Source of the DNA: Mesorhizobium sp. M1C.F.Ca.ET.210.01.1.1 | GTDB lineage: Bacteria > Pseudomonadota > Alphaproteobacteria > Rhizobiales > Rhizobiaceae | Direction of reading: 5' to 3' | Length of the DNA stretch: 64,000 bases | Assembly: GCF_004791585.1 (NCBI RefSeq) | Contig: NZ_SRUU01000003.1 | Location: forward strand, 186,690-250,689 | Part shown: positions 26,346 through 36,300 of the stretch, piece by piece | How positions within the stretch are numbered: the first letter of the stretch is position 1 | Layout of the letters: each line of letters begins with the position of its first letter | The notes under the pieces: generated by a model | What the model was told of the DNA's origin: nothing | The model's input: only the letters and a program-made list of their open reading frames with translations | Databases searched by the model: none | Made by a program: the position numbers and the translations under genes

Positions 26346-26374
26346 TTGACTTAGCGCACCCGCCTCCCTTATAT
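26346..26374 (+). promoter_or_regulatory. Housekeeping promoter of tRNA-Val
   Basis: A -35 box TTGACT (26346-26351) and a -10 box TTATAT (26369-26374) are separated by 17 bases. Transcription would start about 25 bases before the tRNA. Confidence 0.75.
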
Positions 26375-26405
26375 CGCGGCTCGCTTCGGCCTTCGGGCAA
26401 TGAGC

Positions 26406-26480
26406 GGGCGATTAGCTCAGCGGGAGAGCACACCCTTCACACGGGTGGGGTCGCAGGTTCAATCCCTGCATCGCCCACCA
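26406..26480 (+). tRNA. tRNA-Val (CAC)
   Basis: The complete cloverleaf has acceptor GGGCGAT pairing with ATCGCCC, D arm GCTC...GAGC and anticodon stem CACCC / GGGTG. The loop TTCACAC gives anticodon CAC (valine, GTG codons). T arm GCAGG-TTCAATC-CCTGC and an encoded CCA end complete it. A consensus promoter lies upstream. No repeated copy of its 3' end was noticed downstream. Confidence 0.95.
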
Positions 26481-26503
26481 TCCAACTCCCTGATTGAGTT
26501 GGA
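26481..26503 (+). terminator. Hairpin after tRNA-Val
   Basis: TCCAACTC / GAGTTGGA (26481-26488 with 26496-26503) forms a perfect 8-bp stem with a 7-base loop, starting directly after the CCA end. It lacks a T tract but its position suits termination or 3' processing. Confidence 0.5.
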
Positions 26504-26558
26504 TGACCTGGCCGCGACGAACTTCCAGAATTCATAGCGCAGGCAGCCGAGCGGCTGC

Positions 26559-26729
26559 TCAGATCAGCCCTCTGCGCACGTTCAAACGTGTCACCGCCGT
26601 CACCAGGATGGCGCCGGTCATGAAATAGAGCGTGGCCAGGATGTTGCCGTGATGGAAATGAAACCCTGCAAGCAGCAGGGCCATCACCACGGCGAGAAAT
26701 GCGACTATCCGCGAGAATTCATCGGGCAT
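26559..26729 (-). CDS. Small membrane protein (56 residues)
   Basis: This is a short gene encoding MPDEFSRIVAFLAVVMALLL and 36 further residues. Two hydrophobic helices (about residues 8-22 and 29-46) are separated by a His-rich turn (FHFHHGN), and it ends with a basic tail (RLNVRRGLI). The codon composition and clean two-helix pattern support a real protein. The ribosome-binding site is modest. It lies between tRNA-Val and the MBL hydrolase gene on the same strand as the latter, 137 bases away. Function unknown. Confidence 0.6.
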   Translation of the reverse strand: MPDEFSRIVAFLAVVMALLLAGFHFHHGNILATLYFMTGAILVTAVTRLNVRRGLI

Positions 26730-26866
26730 GGGCGACCTATTGTGGAAGCAAGATGGATATGGCCGCCCTCAATCAGCCGTGCGCTCAATAGAGCGATTTT
26801 TCGATTTCCGCAATCGGCCCGGCGCGGAGCCCGACAAGGCGGACGGTCTGTTGCGCGCTGGTGTTG

Positions 26867-28411
26867 CTAGGCCAGATCCACCTCAATCCACAGCCCGCCG
26901 GGGCCACGAACCGCATCGCGCGGTGCGTGGCGGACCGCTCGGATCGAACCGGATGGCGCGGCAAAGGGCGGCTTGCCGTTCTTGTCGGCCAGCCACTTGT
27001 CGTCGGCGCGGATGACGCGGCCACTGGTCTTTTCGGCCAGTGCCGTCACGATAGCGTCGTAAGGCATTTCGCCCCAGTGCACCTTCTTGGCGTCATCCTT
27101 GTTGGTCGGAATGAAGGCCGAAAGATCGGTGTTGGTCAGAAGGTCGATGCCCTGCTTTTGCGGCGTGGCGTTCTGGCTGCCATGATGAGCAACCTTCAGA
27201 TAGACTGTGCGAGCCATGAGGTCGGCGGTTGTCACAGTCGCCTGCTCCTGCTGCCATTTCAAATCCTTCCAGCTCAGCCAGTTGCCGATTTGCGCATCGC
27301 CGGGGAACAGCAGCACATTGTTGCTGTCGGTGAACTCGAACGCCAGCACCAGGCTGGTGTTGTTGACACCGCGATCGAGCTGCAGGGCGAGGTCGGCGGC
27401 AATCCCCATCCAGTCGGCATCGATACGGCGCCAGGACTGGTCGCTGTCTTCATTTGCCGCCGTATGGGAGACGAGGCCCGAATAGTGTTCGCGGACAAAA
27501 GCGGCAATGTCGAGCGTCGTATCGCTGCCCTTGTCACCATTCAGCGCCGCCGACAGGTCCGTACCAACATAACGCTCGAAAGGGCAGAGTTCGTCGACAT
27601 ATGTTGCATCGCCAGCTCCGTCGTTCATCTTCAGCCCTGCGGCAAGCGCTCGCGCGAATGGACCGCCACTGGCAAGCGGGAACATTTCGCCCGCCTTCTC
27701 CTCAAGCCGAAGTGCTGCCTTGTCGCGCGGCGGACCAAGCACGTAGATGCGCAGCTTGGGCAGTTCCTTGATCGAAAGGGGCGGCTTGCCCGGTTCAAGA
27801 TAGATGGGTTTGCTCTTCGAAAGGCTGGCCGCCGCGTTGCGCGCCGAGCGCACTCTCTCGCCGGCGGCGCCGAACTGGAAGCCGAGCACCGACTGCAGGC
27901 CGTCGCGTATGCCGGCGAGATAAGGCGTCGGCGCGTCGTCGGCGTCGAGCCGCTGGCTCACGCCTTGTAGCGCCGTCAGGGCCGCGCCCTTGAACCTGTC
28001 GAGCTCGGCGGCTTGCTGATCGGCGGGGTCTTCCGTCCATGCCATCCATACCGCTTTGACGTCAAAACCCGCAAACAGGTCTTTCGCGGTCAGGAAGCCC
28101 GAAACATGATCCCAATGCTCGTGGGTGATGACCAGGACGTCGATCTTGCCGCCGGTCTGGCTCTTGACGTCGGCGACGATGTCCGACACCAGCGCCGGGC
28201 CCCCTTGGACGGACACGTGGATGCCGCAGTCGATCAGTATGCGAAAAGGCGAGCCGTCGGGCGCTGGAAAGGTCAGCAGGTGGCAGTCACCGATACCCTG
28301 GCAATAGTGCCGGATCGTGACGGCCGGCTTCACCGCCGCCGCCGCGCCGGTCACTGCCCGCGGCTTGGTCGCTGCTGCCGGCTTGGTCGCTGCTGCTGGC
28401 TTCTTAGACAT
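26867..28411 (-). CDS. MBL-fold hydrolase (ComEC/Rec2-like type)
   Basis: This metallo-beta-lactamase-fold protein has 514 residues from ATG 28411 (GGAG nine bases upstream). The N-terminus is a Lys/Pro/Ala low-complexity stretch with a PAAATK repeat (residues 1-30), then RHYCQGIGDCHLLTF. The metal motif HxHxDH is at H97, H99, D101 and H102 (THEHWDH). Later metal ligands are likely in FPGDAQIGNW and LKVAHHGSQN, the arrangement seen in ComEC/Rec2-type MBL domains. There is no signal peptide. The start overlaps the dual-protease stop by eight bases, so the two are co-translated. Substrate unknown; it may be a nuclease, phosphodiesterase or processing enzyme. Confidence 0.82.
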   Translation of the reverse strand: MSKKPAAATKPAAATKPRAVTGAAAAVKPAVTIRHYCQGIGDCHLLTFPAPDGSPFRILIDCGIHVSVQGGPALVSDIVADVKSQTGGKIDVLVITHEHWDHVSGFLTAKDLFAGFDVKAVWMAWTEDPADQQAAELDRFKGAALTALQGVSQRLDADDAPTPYLAGIRDGLQSVLGFQFGAAGERVRSARNAAASLSKSKPIYLEPGKPPLSIKELPKLRIYVLGPPRDKAALRLEEKAGEMFPLASGGPFARALAAGLKMNDGAGDATYVDELCPFERYVGTDLSAALNGDKGSDTTLDIAAFVREHYSGLVSHTAANEDSDQSWRRIDADWMGIAADLALQLDRGVNNTSLVLAFEFTDSNNVLLFPGDAQIGNWLSWKDLKWQQEQATVTTADLMARTVYLKVAHHGSQNATPQKQGIDLLTNTDLSAFIPTNKDDAKKVHWGEMPYDAIVTALAEKTSGRVIRADDKWLADKNGKPPFAAPSGSIRAVRHAPRDAVRGPGGLWIEVDLA

Positions 28412-31400
28412 GATCGTCATCTCCATCGCTGGCATGCAGCAGGGCGAAGGGTTCGGTGATCTCGCCACCGAAATAGAGGGCCCGCAGTGGCGACAGGAAG
28501 TTGGCGGTCGCAGTCTTGGCCTGCCGCTCGCGCCGGTCGAGGCTGCCGGTGTTCTTGATGATCGAATAGCGGATCCGCTCTTTCCCCTCGCGCGGGTCGA
28601 TGATGAGCGTCGCGCCGCCGCGAAACCAGATGAAGCCGTCCCCTGCCTTCACGCCCTTCAGCATCGGCTTGCCGTCGAAGCCGATCGGAATGCGTTGCTG
28701 GATGACGGCAATCACCTCGGTGCGGAACGAACCGTCAGCTTCGACGCGGCGGGTCGGACGCACGCTGAGGATACTGAAAGTGGTCTCGCCCCTCTTTGCC
28801 TCGGCCAGCAGGGTGCCATCGTCGTCGTAGCGTGGCAGGTTGGGCAGAAGGCCGAACTGCTTGTGAACCGCCGGATGAGCGGCGAAGACACGGTGCATCG
28901 CCTCCCACATCGCATAGCGATTGTCCTCGTTGAGCGCGAAGATCTCGGAGCGATCGAGTTCCTGGTTCCAGCCGAGGTTGATTTCGCCCAACAGCCCCTT
29001 CAGCCAACGAGGCGACGGATCGTCAGGCTCGCTCCAGGCGAGCGTCTCCTCCGAAATGGTGCGGACGTCGCGCGGCAGAAGTTTCCATCGGCGAAAGGAT
29101 TCGATGAAGGCCAAGCGATAATGGAGCGGATCGTCGGGGTAGGCATCGATGTCGGCCGTGATCAGGGCGCGCAGATATTCACCGAAGGTGATGTCGACGG
29201 CCGGGCAGTAATCAAGTGCGCGAATGCACATGGTCAGCATCTGCTGCGCAACCTTGGCGGTTTCGTCGGTCAGACGCTCCACCAGGCTGGGATGCAAGGT
29301 GCCGGCCGGCAGCACGCCGGTGCCGCCGGTCGCCAACTGGATAAGGTCGTCGGTGCGGCGGTCAGCGATCGCCAGGAACGCCTGATAGACGGCGAACACC
29401 AGGATCGACCCCCGGTCGTGAGGCTCGAAGGTCTTGGTGTAGTCAAGCGCGGCCATGCCGGGGCCGCCATAGTCGCGCAACGGCCCGGCGCGACCGCTGC
29501 CTTCGCCGAACTGAGCGGCGATGCCGGACAAAAGCGTCGCCACGGAGACGTCACCCTTCGCCTTGGCGATGGCAAAGCTGACCAGCTCCTTGAGGGTGAA
29601 ATGCTGGAACAGCGCCACGATGTCGGCGAATGCCTCGTGGAAGGCCGGCACGTCGGGATTGGACGCCTCTTCGAAAAGACGGTGCAACCCGTCGAGCAGC
29701 GCATGCGACATCTCATGAGCGACGATGTCGTTCGACAGGCAGGAAAACACCGTCGTGCCTGGTGTGGTGACGTCGCCGTCCTTGCTCTCGGCGGGAAAAT
29801 AGCCGAACAGCAACGCCTTCTTGTCAGGGCTGTAATAGGCGTTCGCGGCGCGCAGCGCGTGCGGGTAGATGCGCAGGCGCGGCACTTCATGTGCTTTCAT
29901 GGCCATGCTCCCACGGCTGCCGGGTTTGCCGGTATAGTGGGGAGCCCACAGCGCGCGGCGTCCCAACGCGCGCTCGAAATGGCCAATCGTGGTCATGGCA
30001 ACGGCGTAGACCATCTGCTGGTGGAACTGCGGATTGCCTTCCGACGGCGTCAGGCCATCCTGGGCGAGCAAGATCTTGTCATTGAGGTCGACCGGATCGT
30101 AGACGCGGTTGGACGCCGGATCGACGTCGACGACTTCGAGATATTCGCCGATCGGGCCGGGCAACAGCGCCTTTGCAGGCGGCGGCCCGTCGTCCCAGGG
30201 AACGGAAAGGGTCGCCTGAAAGACAGATACGGAATCCAGTTGCTTGGCGATGGAAGGGTCGAGCGCGTAGATGCGCAGGCGACGCTTCGGTGATGCCGCC
30301 GGACGCGGCTTACGCTTGATCGGCGGCGCCCGTTTTGTCGCCGCGCGCGTGGCTGGTTTGGCACTCTTGCGTCCCAGCGCGCCTTCGAGAAAGGCCCGCA
30401 GCGGCTTCGACGGATTGCCTTCGTCCAGCGCTGCCTCCAGATAGCGGTTGCACGCCGCAGACGAGACCATGCCGCCGTCCGGATCGGCGATCGCCTGATC
30501 GACCGAAGCGACATTTTGCGCCATCTGGGTCAGTTCCAGCGCCAGCATCTCCCGGTGCCGAAGCTCCGTCGGCGACAAGGGCGACAAAGCGTTGCCGCCG
30601 CCGGTGAAGAGATCGAGCCAGCCCCACGAATACCTGGCCGGCGGCAGTTTTTTCAGGAGGTTTTCAGCCAGCGGCATGACCAGGAGCGCGGCGTCCGCGC
30701 GCAACACTCCTTGCCCTGCCTTCTGCAAGGTTTCAGCGGCGCTCATCCTGGGCGTCGACTTTGCCGCCGCTGAAAACAGCGCGTGGCGGACGGCTTCGAC
30801 GCGCATCCAAGGCTGCGAATAGTGCTTCACGACGTCCCAATGCTCAGCCAGCCAGAGTGCGGCCGCGGCGGCGATCTGCGGCGTCGCCGCCGAGGTGCCG
30901 TTGCCATCCATGTCGACGACCTTGGCGCAGTCGATCTCGGCCCAGGGCACATTCGGCGTATAGGCGCCGATCGCCGTCGCCATTTTCGAGGGCGGGCCAT
31001 AATTGCCCTGCATCGTTCCCAGGCTCAGGCCGGAATAGGCGCGGCCGTCGGCCATGACGCCACACGCCGCCAGCACGCGATTATAGCGGGCGGGAAAGAC
31101 GATGCTTCGCGGTGTGAGGGTGAAGTTGTTGCCGGCCGCCGTGACCATCACCACGCCGTTGTCATAGGCAAGGTTGACGGCATCGACCAGCGCCTGCGAG
31201 GTCAGCCCGCCCATGCTCATCGATAAGACCTGTGCGCCCTTCAAGCGCGCATAGTCGATGCCCTGGACCATCGTGCCGGTCGTCAGCCGCACCACCCAAT
31301 CAGCGATGCGCACCGGGATGACATTTGCCAATGGGGCGCCTCCGACAAAATCGGTGAAGCCTGGCCAATTCGGCGAGGTGCCGTCGAGCTTGTTGCCGGC

Positions 31401-32069
31401 GAGCAGGCTGAGCGTGCCGGTGCCGTGGCCGCGATTGCTGGTGAGCGTGCCCACCGGAGCATGATCGGTCGCGTCGTTCGGCGCGCCGCCATCGACGAAA
31501 TTGCGCTGCAGAGCCGTGACGAGTTCTGCCGGGCGGGTGCGGTGCCCGGGGTCGAACCCGGTATCTAGATGAGCGATGGTGATGTTGGACTGCTTGGCGC
31601 CAACTTTGTTGCGGGCATCGGTGAACTGGCTGAAGGCCGGACCGGCATTCCAGGCGACTACGCCTGGTTTTATCGCTTGCCCGCCGCTCGGATCCTGGTC
31701 GTCGAAAGTGCAGGCGGGGCTGGCGCTGGCCGCCATGCCACGGTCGCCTTTGCTGTTCTTGTAGTCCCACCGCTGGACGATATCGGGCTCGACCGCAAGG
31801 ACGTTGGCGCTGGCCGCCGCGGCGACGCCGGCGCTTCCGGAAAGCAGATTGTGGGCATCGTCCCAGGGATTGCCCGAACCGGCGACATTGGGGGTGAGCT
31901 TTAGCCAGGTGGCGCCTTGACTCGCGGCGGCGCCAAGGTTGGCGCCGGGAGCACCCGGCGGCACAGTCAAAATTGGTTCGGCAACAAATCCCGCGAACGC
32001 CGGCCCGACTGCGGCAAGGCCTACGCCTTGGCCGCGAACCTTCACAAGGAGTCCCCCAGCTTGTGCCAT
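28404..32069 (-). CDS. Dual protease: subtilisin-like (S8) domain fused to HExxH metalloprotease domain
   Basis: This is a 1221-residue protein. The N-terminal subtilase has the full triad: D169 (HLDTGFDPGH), H215 (SNRGHGTGT) and S393 (NGTSAATP), with oxyanion N314 (AAGNN). A basic Ala/Pro/Lys linker lies at about 567-598. Further on, HEMSH (H785, E786, H789) is followed by E812 in HEAFAD, a gluzincin (M4/M36-like) pattern; no thermolysin propeptide was recognised. A region of about 400 residues follows without recognised motifs. No signal peptide or membrane segment is evident, so it may act in the cytoplasm or leave by another route. It is coupled to the MBL gene and has a CRP-type box about 200 bases upstream. 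Confidence 0.85.
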   Translation of the reverse strand: MAQAGGLLVKVRGQGVGLAAVGPAFAGFVAEPILTVPPGAPGANLGAAASQGATWLKLTPNVAGSGNPWDDAHNLLSGSAGVAAAASANVLAVEPDIVQRWDYKNSKGDRGMAASASPACTFDDQDPSGGQAIKPGVVAWNAGPAFSQFTDARNKVGAKQSNITIAHLDTGFDPGHRTRPAELVTALQRNFVDGGAPNDATDHAPVGTLTSNRGHGTGTLSLLAGNKLDGTSPNWPGFTDFVGGAPLANVIPVRIADWVVRLTTGTMVQGIDYARLKGAQVLSMSMGGLTSQALVDAVNLAYDNGVVMVTAAGNNFTLTPRSIVFPARYNRVLAACGVMADGRAYSGLSLGTMQGNYGPPSKMATAIGAYTPNVPWAEIDCAKVVDMDGNGTSAATPQIAAAAALWLAEHWDVVKHYSQPWMRVEAVRHALFSAAAKSTPRMSAAETLQKAGQGVLRADAALLVMPLAENLLKKLPPARYSWGWLDLFTGGGNALSPLSPTELRHREMLALELTQMAQNVASVDQAIADPDGGMVSSAACNRYLEAALDEGNPSKPLRAFLEGALGRKSAKPATRAATKRAPPIKRKPRPAASPKRRLRIYALDPSIAKQLDSVSVFQATLSVPWDDGPPPAKALLPGPIGEYLEVVDVDPASNRVYDPVDLNDKILLAQDGLTPSEGNPQFHQQMVYAVAMTTIGHFERALGRRALWAPHYTGKPGSRGSMAMKAHEVPRLRIYPHALRAANAYYSPDKKALLFGYFPAESKDGDVTTPGTTVFSCLSNDIVAHEMSHALLDGLHRLFEEASNPDVPAFHEAFADIVALFQHFTLKELVSFAIAKAKGDVSVATLLSGIAAQFGEGSGRAGPLRDYGGPGMAALDYTKTFEPHDRGSILVFAVYQAFLAIADRRTDDLIQLATGGTGVLPAGTLHPSLVERLTDETAKVAQQMLTMCIRALDYCPAVDITFGEYLRALITADIDAYPDDPLHYRLAFIESFRRWKLLPRDVRTISEETLAWSEPDDPSPRWLKGLLGEINLGWNQELDRSEIFALNEDNRYAMWEAMHRVFAAHPAVHKQFGLLPNLPRYDDDGTLLAEAKRGETTFSILSVRPTRRVEADGSFRTEVIAVIQQRIPIGFDGKPMLKGVKAGDGFIWFRGGATLIIDPREGKERIRYSIIKNTGSLDRRERQAKTATANFLSPLRALYFGGEITEPFALLHASDGDDDHV

Positions 32070-32678
32070 GGCCTGCCCCCGAAGTAGAAATCATGGTGTC
32101 GACTGTCAGCTGCAGTCAACCCAGAGTCTCCAACCACATCGCTATCAATCACTTCATCATTCGGATGCCGGGACAACCGTCTTGCCGAGCACGGTTGCTT
32201 GATGCTGAAGCATACGGCCTTCGCTTACCCGCCCGGCAACAATCGCGCTGGCCGGTCGGCGCTTCTGTGACTGGCTTCACATACGCCGGGCGGGCTTCGG
32301 GCACAAATACTGCACCGGGTGGCACTGGCTTCTGCTTCGATGCACGGGCTCGAATGGCTTCCGGGCTTGAAAATGGGGCGGTCCTCGGCAGGGCATTTCG
32401 ATCACCTAGCCATTTTCAGATTTGCTGTTCCGCGCGCGTCGGTCCCCTCCCGCCACGCGCGTGGACGGCGTTTCCAAGATCGGCCCGTGTCCGCCAGCAC
32501 GCTCCGATCCCTTTGCAAGGAAAGTTGCCGGCTAATCGATGCCGGCGGCACATGTCTGGCGCTCGATCTTCACCACAGGCCGTCGTGTGTTGCCGTAACC
32601 ACCACGAAAGGAGACCAGGCCTTGATCGAGCACGCACTTGTCATACAATTTCCGCTCAACGAGAGGCGGAATCGCATC
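32070..32678. other. 609-base divergent regulatory region
   Basis: This gap lies between the dual-protease gene (minus) and the CRP-like regulator (plus). No gene is supported; the frame in phase with the regulator extends upstream to 32319 but has no protein-like character. It contains the perfect TGTGA-N6-TCACA box at 32266-32281 and a small stem TGCTT / AAGCA around 32196-32212. Confidence 0.5.
32266..32281. promoter_or_regulatory. CRP-type binding site between dual protease and crp-like gene
   Basis: TGTGACTGGCTTCACA matches the TGTGA-N6-TCACA consensus at all ten defining bases. It lies about 197 bases before the dual-protease start and about 400 bases before the regulator start. A second perfect copy lies at 37730. 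Confidence 0.7.
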
Positions 32679-33365
32679 ATGTCCCCAGCCAGCGCAGACG
32701 ACAGGAGCGCTGTGCCGCGTCTGGCGCGGATCGATCCGCGTCACTTCGAACTGCTGTTCGGCGGTTGCAAGGTGGAACGCTATGCCGCCGGCCAGCACCT
32801 TTTTGTCCAGGAGGACGCGTCCGACCGCATCTACGGCGTCCTGAGCGGCACCGTCGAAATCTCGCTCTATTCGCCGGGCGGACAGAAGTTGGTGGCCAAT
32901 ATCGAACTGTCGCGCAGCCTCATCGGCGAGATCGGCGCCTTGGATGGGCGTCCGCGCACGGCAACCGCGATCTGCCTCACCGCTTGCGAGCTGGTTTCGC
33001 TCAGCCGAGCGCAACTCTTTGATCGCATTGAAAAAAATCCGCCGCTGGCGCGCGCCATGATCGAACTCTTGTGTACACGGCTGCGCTGGGTCAGCGGCGA
33101 GCTCGGCGACCAGGCCTTCTTCGGCATCGAAGCCCGGCTGGCGAAGCGCCTGGTGTTTCTCAGCGGCGTCATGGCCGATGCCGCCGGCTGGATCCCGATC
33201 TCGCAATCGGAACTCGGCGAATTCCTCGGCGCGACGCGCGAATCCGTCAACAAGACGCTCAATGATTGGCGCAACCGGCAGATGATCGCCATCAGGCGCG
33301 GCGGGCTGCGGATCACCAATGCCGCCGCGCTGAACCAGATCGCAGAATCGCAGGACGACGACTGA
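32679..33365 (+). CDS. Crp/Fnr family transcriptional regulator, CRP-like
   Basis: This 228-residue regulator starts at ATG 32679 (AGGCGGA upstream). The cyclic-nucleotide-binding beta roll spans about residues 20-115. Its cassette GEIGALDGRPRTATA (83-97) keeps the Glu, Arg and Thr that contact cAMP in CRP. The C-terminal helix-turn-helix has recognition helix TRESVNK (186-192), aligning with the RE...R of E. coli CRP that reads TGTGA (Lys replaces the last Arg). There is no N-terminal cysteine cluster, so it is not an oxygen-sensing FNR. It is convergent with the P450-peroxidase gene (16 bases apart). Confidence 0.9.
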   Translation: MSPASADDRSAVPRLARIDPRHFELLFGGCKVERYAAGQHLFVQEDASDRIYGVLSGTVEISLYSPGGQKLVANIELSRSLIGEIGALDGRPRTATAICLTACELVSLSRAQLFDRIEKNPPLARAMIELLCTRLRWVSGELGDQAFFGIEARLAKRLVFLSGVMADAAGWIPISQSELGEFLGATRESVNKTLNDWRNRQMIAIRRGGLRITNAAALNQIAESQDDD

Positions 33366-33381
33366 ACGGCTTTGCCTCGAA

Positions 33382-36300
33382 TCAGAGCCGTGAAATCAGG
33401 TAGCGCAGCGCGGACCGGCTCGGCATGAAGAAGTAGCCGCCGCCCTTCGTGGTAACAAATTGCGGCATGTCTTTAAGCACCGTGACCTTTTCCCACGAGG
33501 GAATCGAGAACCGGCCGCCGCCGTTGCGCGCGCCGATCGTTGGATCCTTTTCGCCGGCAAGGCCCTGGAACGAACTCGACGAGACCCAGGTCTGCTGGAT
33601 GAATTCGTATTGGCGTTCGATGTCGGCGTTGAGGCACATGAAGAGCAGCCCCTTCTCGACCTTGCCGCTCCGGTCCTTCTTCTCATAGGTGCGGCCGACG
33701 CGCAGGATGCGGTGGCGCTTACCGATCCTGATCTGCGTCTCGCGGTCCTCGCCGAGCGAATCGCGCGGATTGGAGCGGCGTATGTGCGAGCCGAGCGGAC
33801 AGCGATGCCCTTGCGGGTCCTCGGCGCCAAGCGCGAAGTCGTTGTCGACGGCGCGATCCGGGCGGCCGTCGGGGTTGCGCACCAGCGAACTGCCGTCCTG
33901 CCAGCGCCCGAGCATCTTGGCCGCCACCCAGCGCGGCGTGATGGCGTCGTCACCGGTCTCGCGCGCAGCCCACGCGGCGGCGTGCTTGCAGTAGTCATCG
34001 AACAACTCGACATGCTGCTCGAACTGGCGCACGACGAGGAAGGAGCCGTTGCGGCCGAAGTCGCGCGGCGGCGGGGGCTGGCCGGGAATCTGCCGGTTTC
34101 GCCGCACCTGTGACAGGATGCCGGTGCGGTCCTGCGCTGCCCGCACGGAGGGCGAGGCTGGATAGAACCCGTGCTCGTCGCGATATCCGAACAGGAACTC
34201 GCCGGGCGCGACCAAATGCATCGGTGCGGCGCCCTTGTTGGCGCGCGAGGTACCCCTGACGATCGGTTGCGAGACACCGTCGGCGAAGCCGAAATGCTCA
34301 TAGGCGCGGGCGCGCTCCGGTTTGCCGTTGCCCGTATGCCGGGATTTTGTGCCGTCCTTCTTCGGCTCGCGATTCACGACGAGCGGCAGCTCGGCGACGA
34401 TCTTCATCCCCGCGCCCGTCGTCTTTCGCTTCGCCGCCGTGACCTCTGCCTTGAGCGCCGAAGGCTCCTCGGCATAGCAGATAACGACCGCGTCGACCGG
34501 CGTCTTGGCCGCGCCCCACTGCCATTTGTCCGACGCGTCCGGGCCGGTATCGTCGAGGATGCGGCTGCGCTCCGGATTGCCCATGCCGTGGCGAAAGGCA
34601 GCTGGAAATGTGTCCAGCGGATCGTCGTCGACGCCGCCCTCCAGCCCGAGACGGCGCAGGCCGTCGGGACCGAAGGCCACCATCATGGCGCGTCCGGCCG
34701 GCACGCCGTCGCCGAAACTCGTTTTGTCGATGACGAAGTCCAGCCACGCCTTGCGTTGCATTGCCGGCAGCTCTTCGGGCACCCGGATCGCCAGCATGTG
34801 CCCGTAGCCGAGGGCGCCAAAAGGACCGAAGAAGATGGATTGGATCTCGCCGGCTTCCAACTCCTCGAGAGGCGAAGGCGCCGGGCCGGTTGACGCCGAC
34901 GCCGACCTTGCCTGCGGCCGCTGCAACGAGCCGAACAGGCTCACCCAGTCGCGGGCCTCATTGCCGGTGGCGGAAGCGATGCCGCGCCTGATCCTGGAGT
35001 TGATGCGGATGCGCGTGGTGTTGAGATGCGGATAGGCGGAGTACCAGAACAGCGTCGGTACCTGCTGGCGCCGTGCCCAGCGCTTGAAGCGGTCGCCGTC
35101 GCGCGCGCCGTCGAGGAAGAGCCAGCGCGTGCGCGGGTAACCTTCCGTGTTGCTCCAGACGCCGGTCAGGCCTTCGGAGGCCTTGGCGATGAAATCCTCC
35201 AGATAGCTTTCCCAGCTGCCGCCATAGTTGGAGAAGAACATCAGCTTGTCGGTGCCGGGCAGCAGCACCCAGCGGGCGAAGTGAATGGTGTTGATGGTTG
35301 CGAGGAACCCCGGCTTGAACACTTTCTTCGCCGTTATCGAGATCAGGTAGAAGGAAAGCCGCAGCGCCAGCCGCCGCAAGGTGCCGGCCTTCATCGTCGA
35401 GATCGCGGTGAGATGGTTTTGCGCGCTGTGGTCCTCGTTGGCCAGGATCCTGTCCAGGGCGCCGATGTCGACCGGCGTGCTCTGCGGCCGGTCCTTGTCC
35501 TCCAGGCGCCGCAGGCCCAGGAAACACAAGCCGACGAACGCCGAGGCTATCGCGAGCAGACCCAGCACTGCCAGCAGAAGCGCGGTGCCGGCGATTGCGA
35601 TGTTGGTGAAGGTGATGCCGTGAGGGTTCCCGAGCACCAGCACATAGGTCATGCGCCAGAAGGCGACAACGACGATCGCCAAAGTGGCGAGCATCGCGGG
35701 TGCAAGCAGCGTCGTCGTCAGGGCCCGCCACCAGCGGCCCGGCGGCCGCTCCAGCAGGCTCTCGGCCGGCTCGAAGGCCCAGCCGAATTGCCCAAGCGCC
35801 TGGGCGTGCCGGCGCGCTTCGGTAAGCACCGCAAGGGCGTTGCCGGTGCCCGCGCGCGGCTTTTCGACGATCTGGCGCACACTGTCGGCAAGCTCCGCTT
35901 CCGCCAGTATGCGGCGCACGGAATGGCCAGGCGTTCCCGAAAACACCAACCCTGCCGTGCTGCCGAAGGATGGTGATATTTCGATGTGATACTTCTTCAG
36001 GAAGTCCTCCAGCGAACCGCCGTCGGGCAGACCGCACGCATCCCTGAGGATCGGCCGCAGCCGGTTGCCTATGGCAAGCGTGATGGCGCCGATGACATCG
36101 TCCGTGCTGCCGTCGCCGGAGATTTCGAGCACGAGCGCGCCCTTCTCCATGCCTGATTTCTCGTCCTTGCCGGTGGCGGCGACCGCCAGGCTGGTGAAAT
36201 GAATCGAGCCCACCTTGTCGAGCGCGCCGCCCACTTCGTCGATCGCCGGATTGCCGAGAGAGCCAACCTTGTCGCGCACGGCATCCAACGGCATCGCGCG

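Noticed and set aside
28317..30293. 658-codon plus-strand open frame opposite the dual-protease gene
   Set aside because: Its translation is a shadow of the high-GC minus-strand gene (Arg/Ala/Gly/His-biased, no motifs), while the opposite frame has full catalytic motifs.
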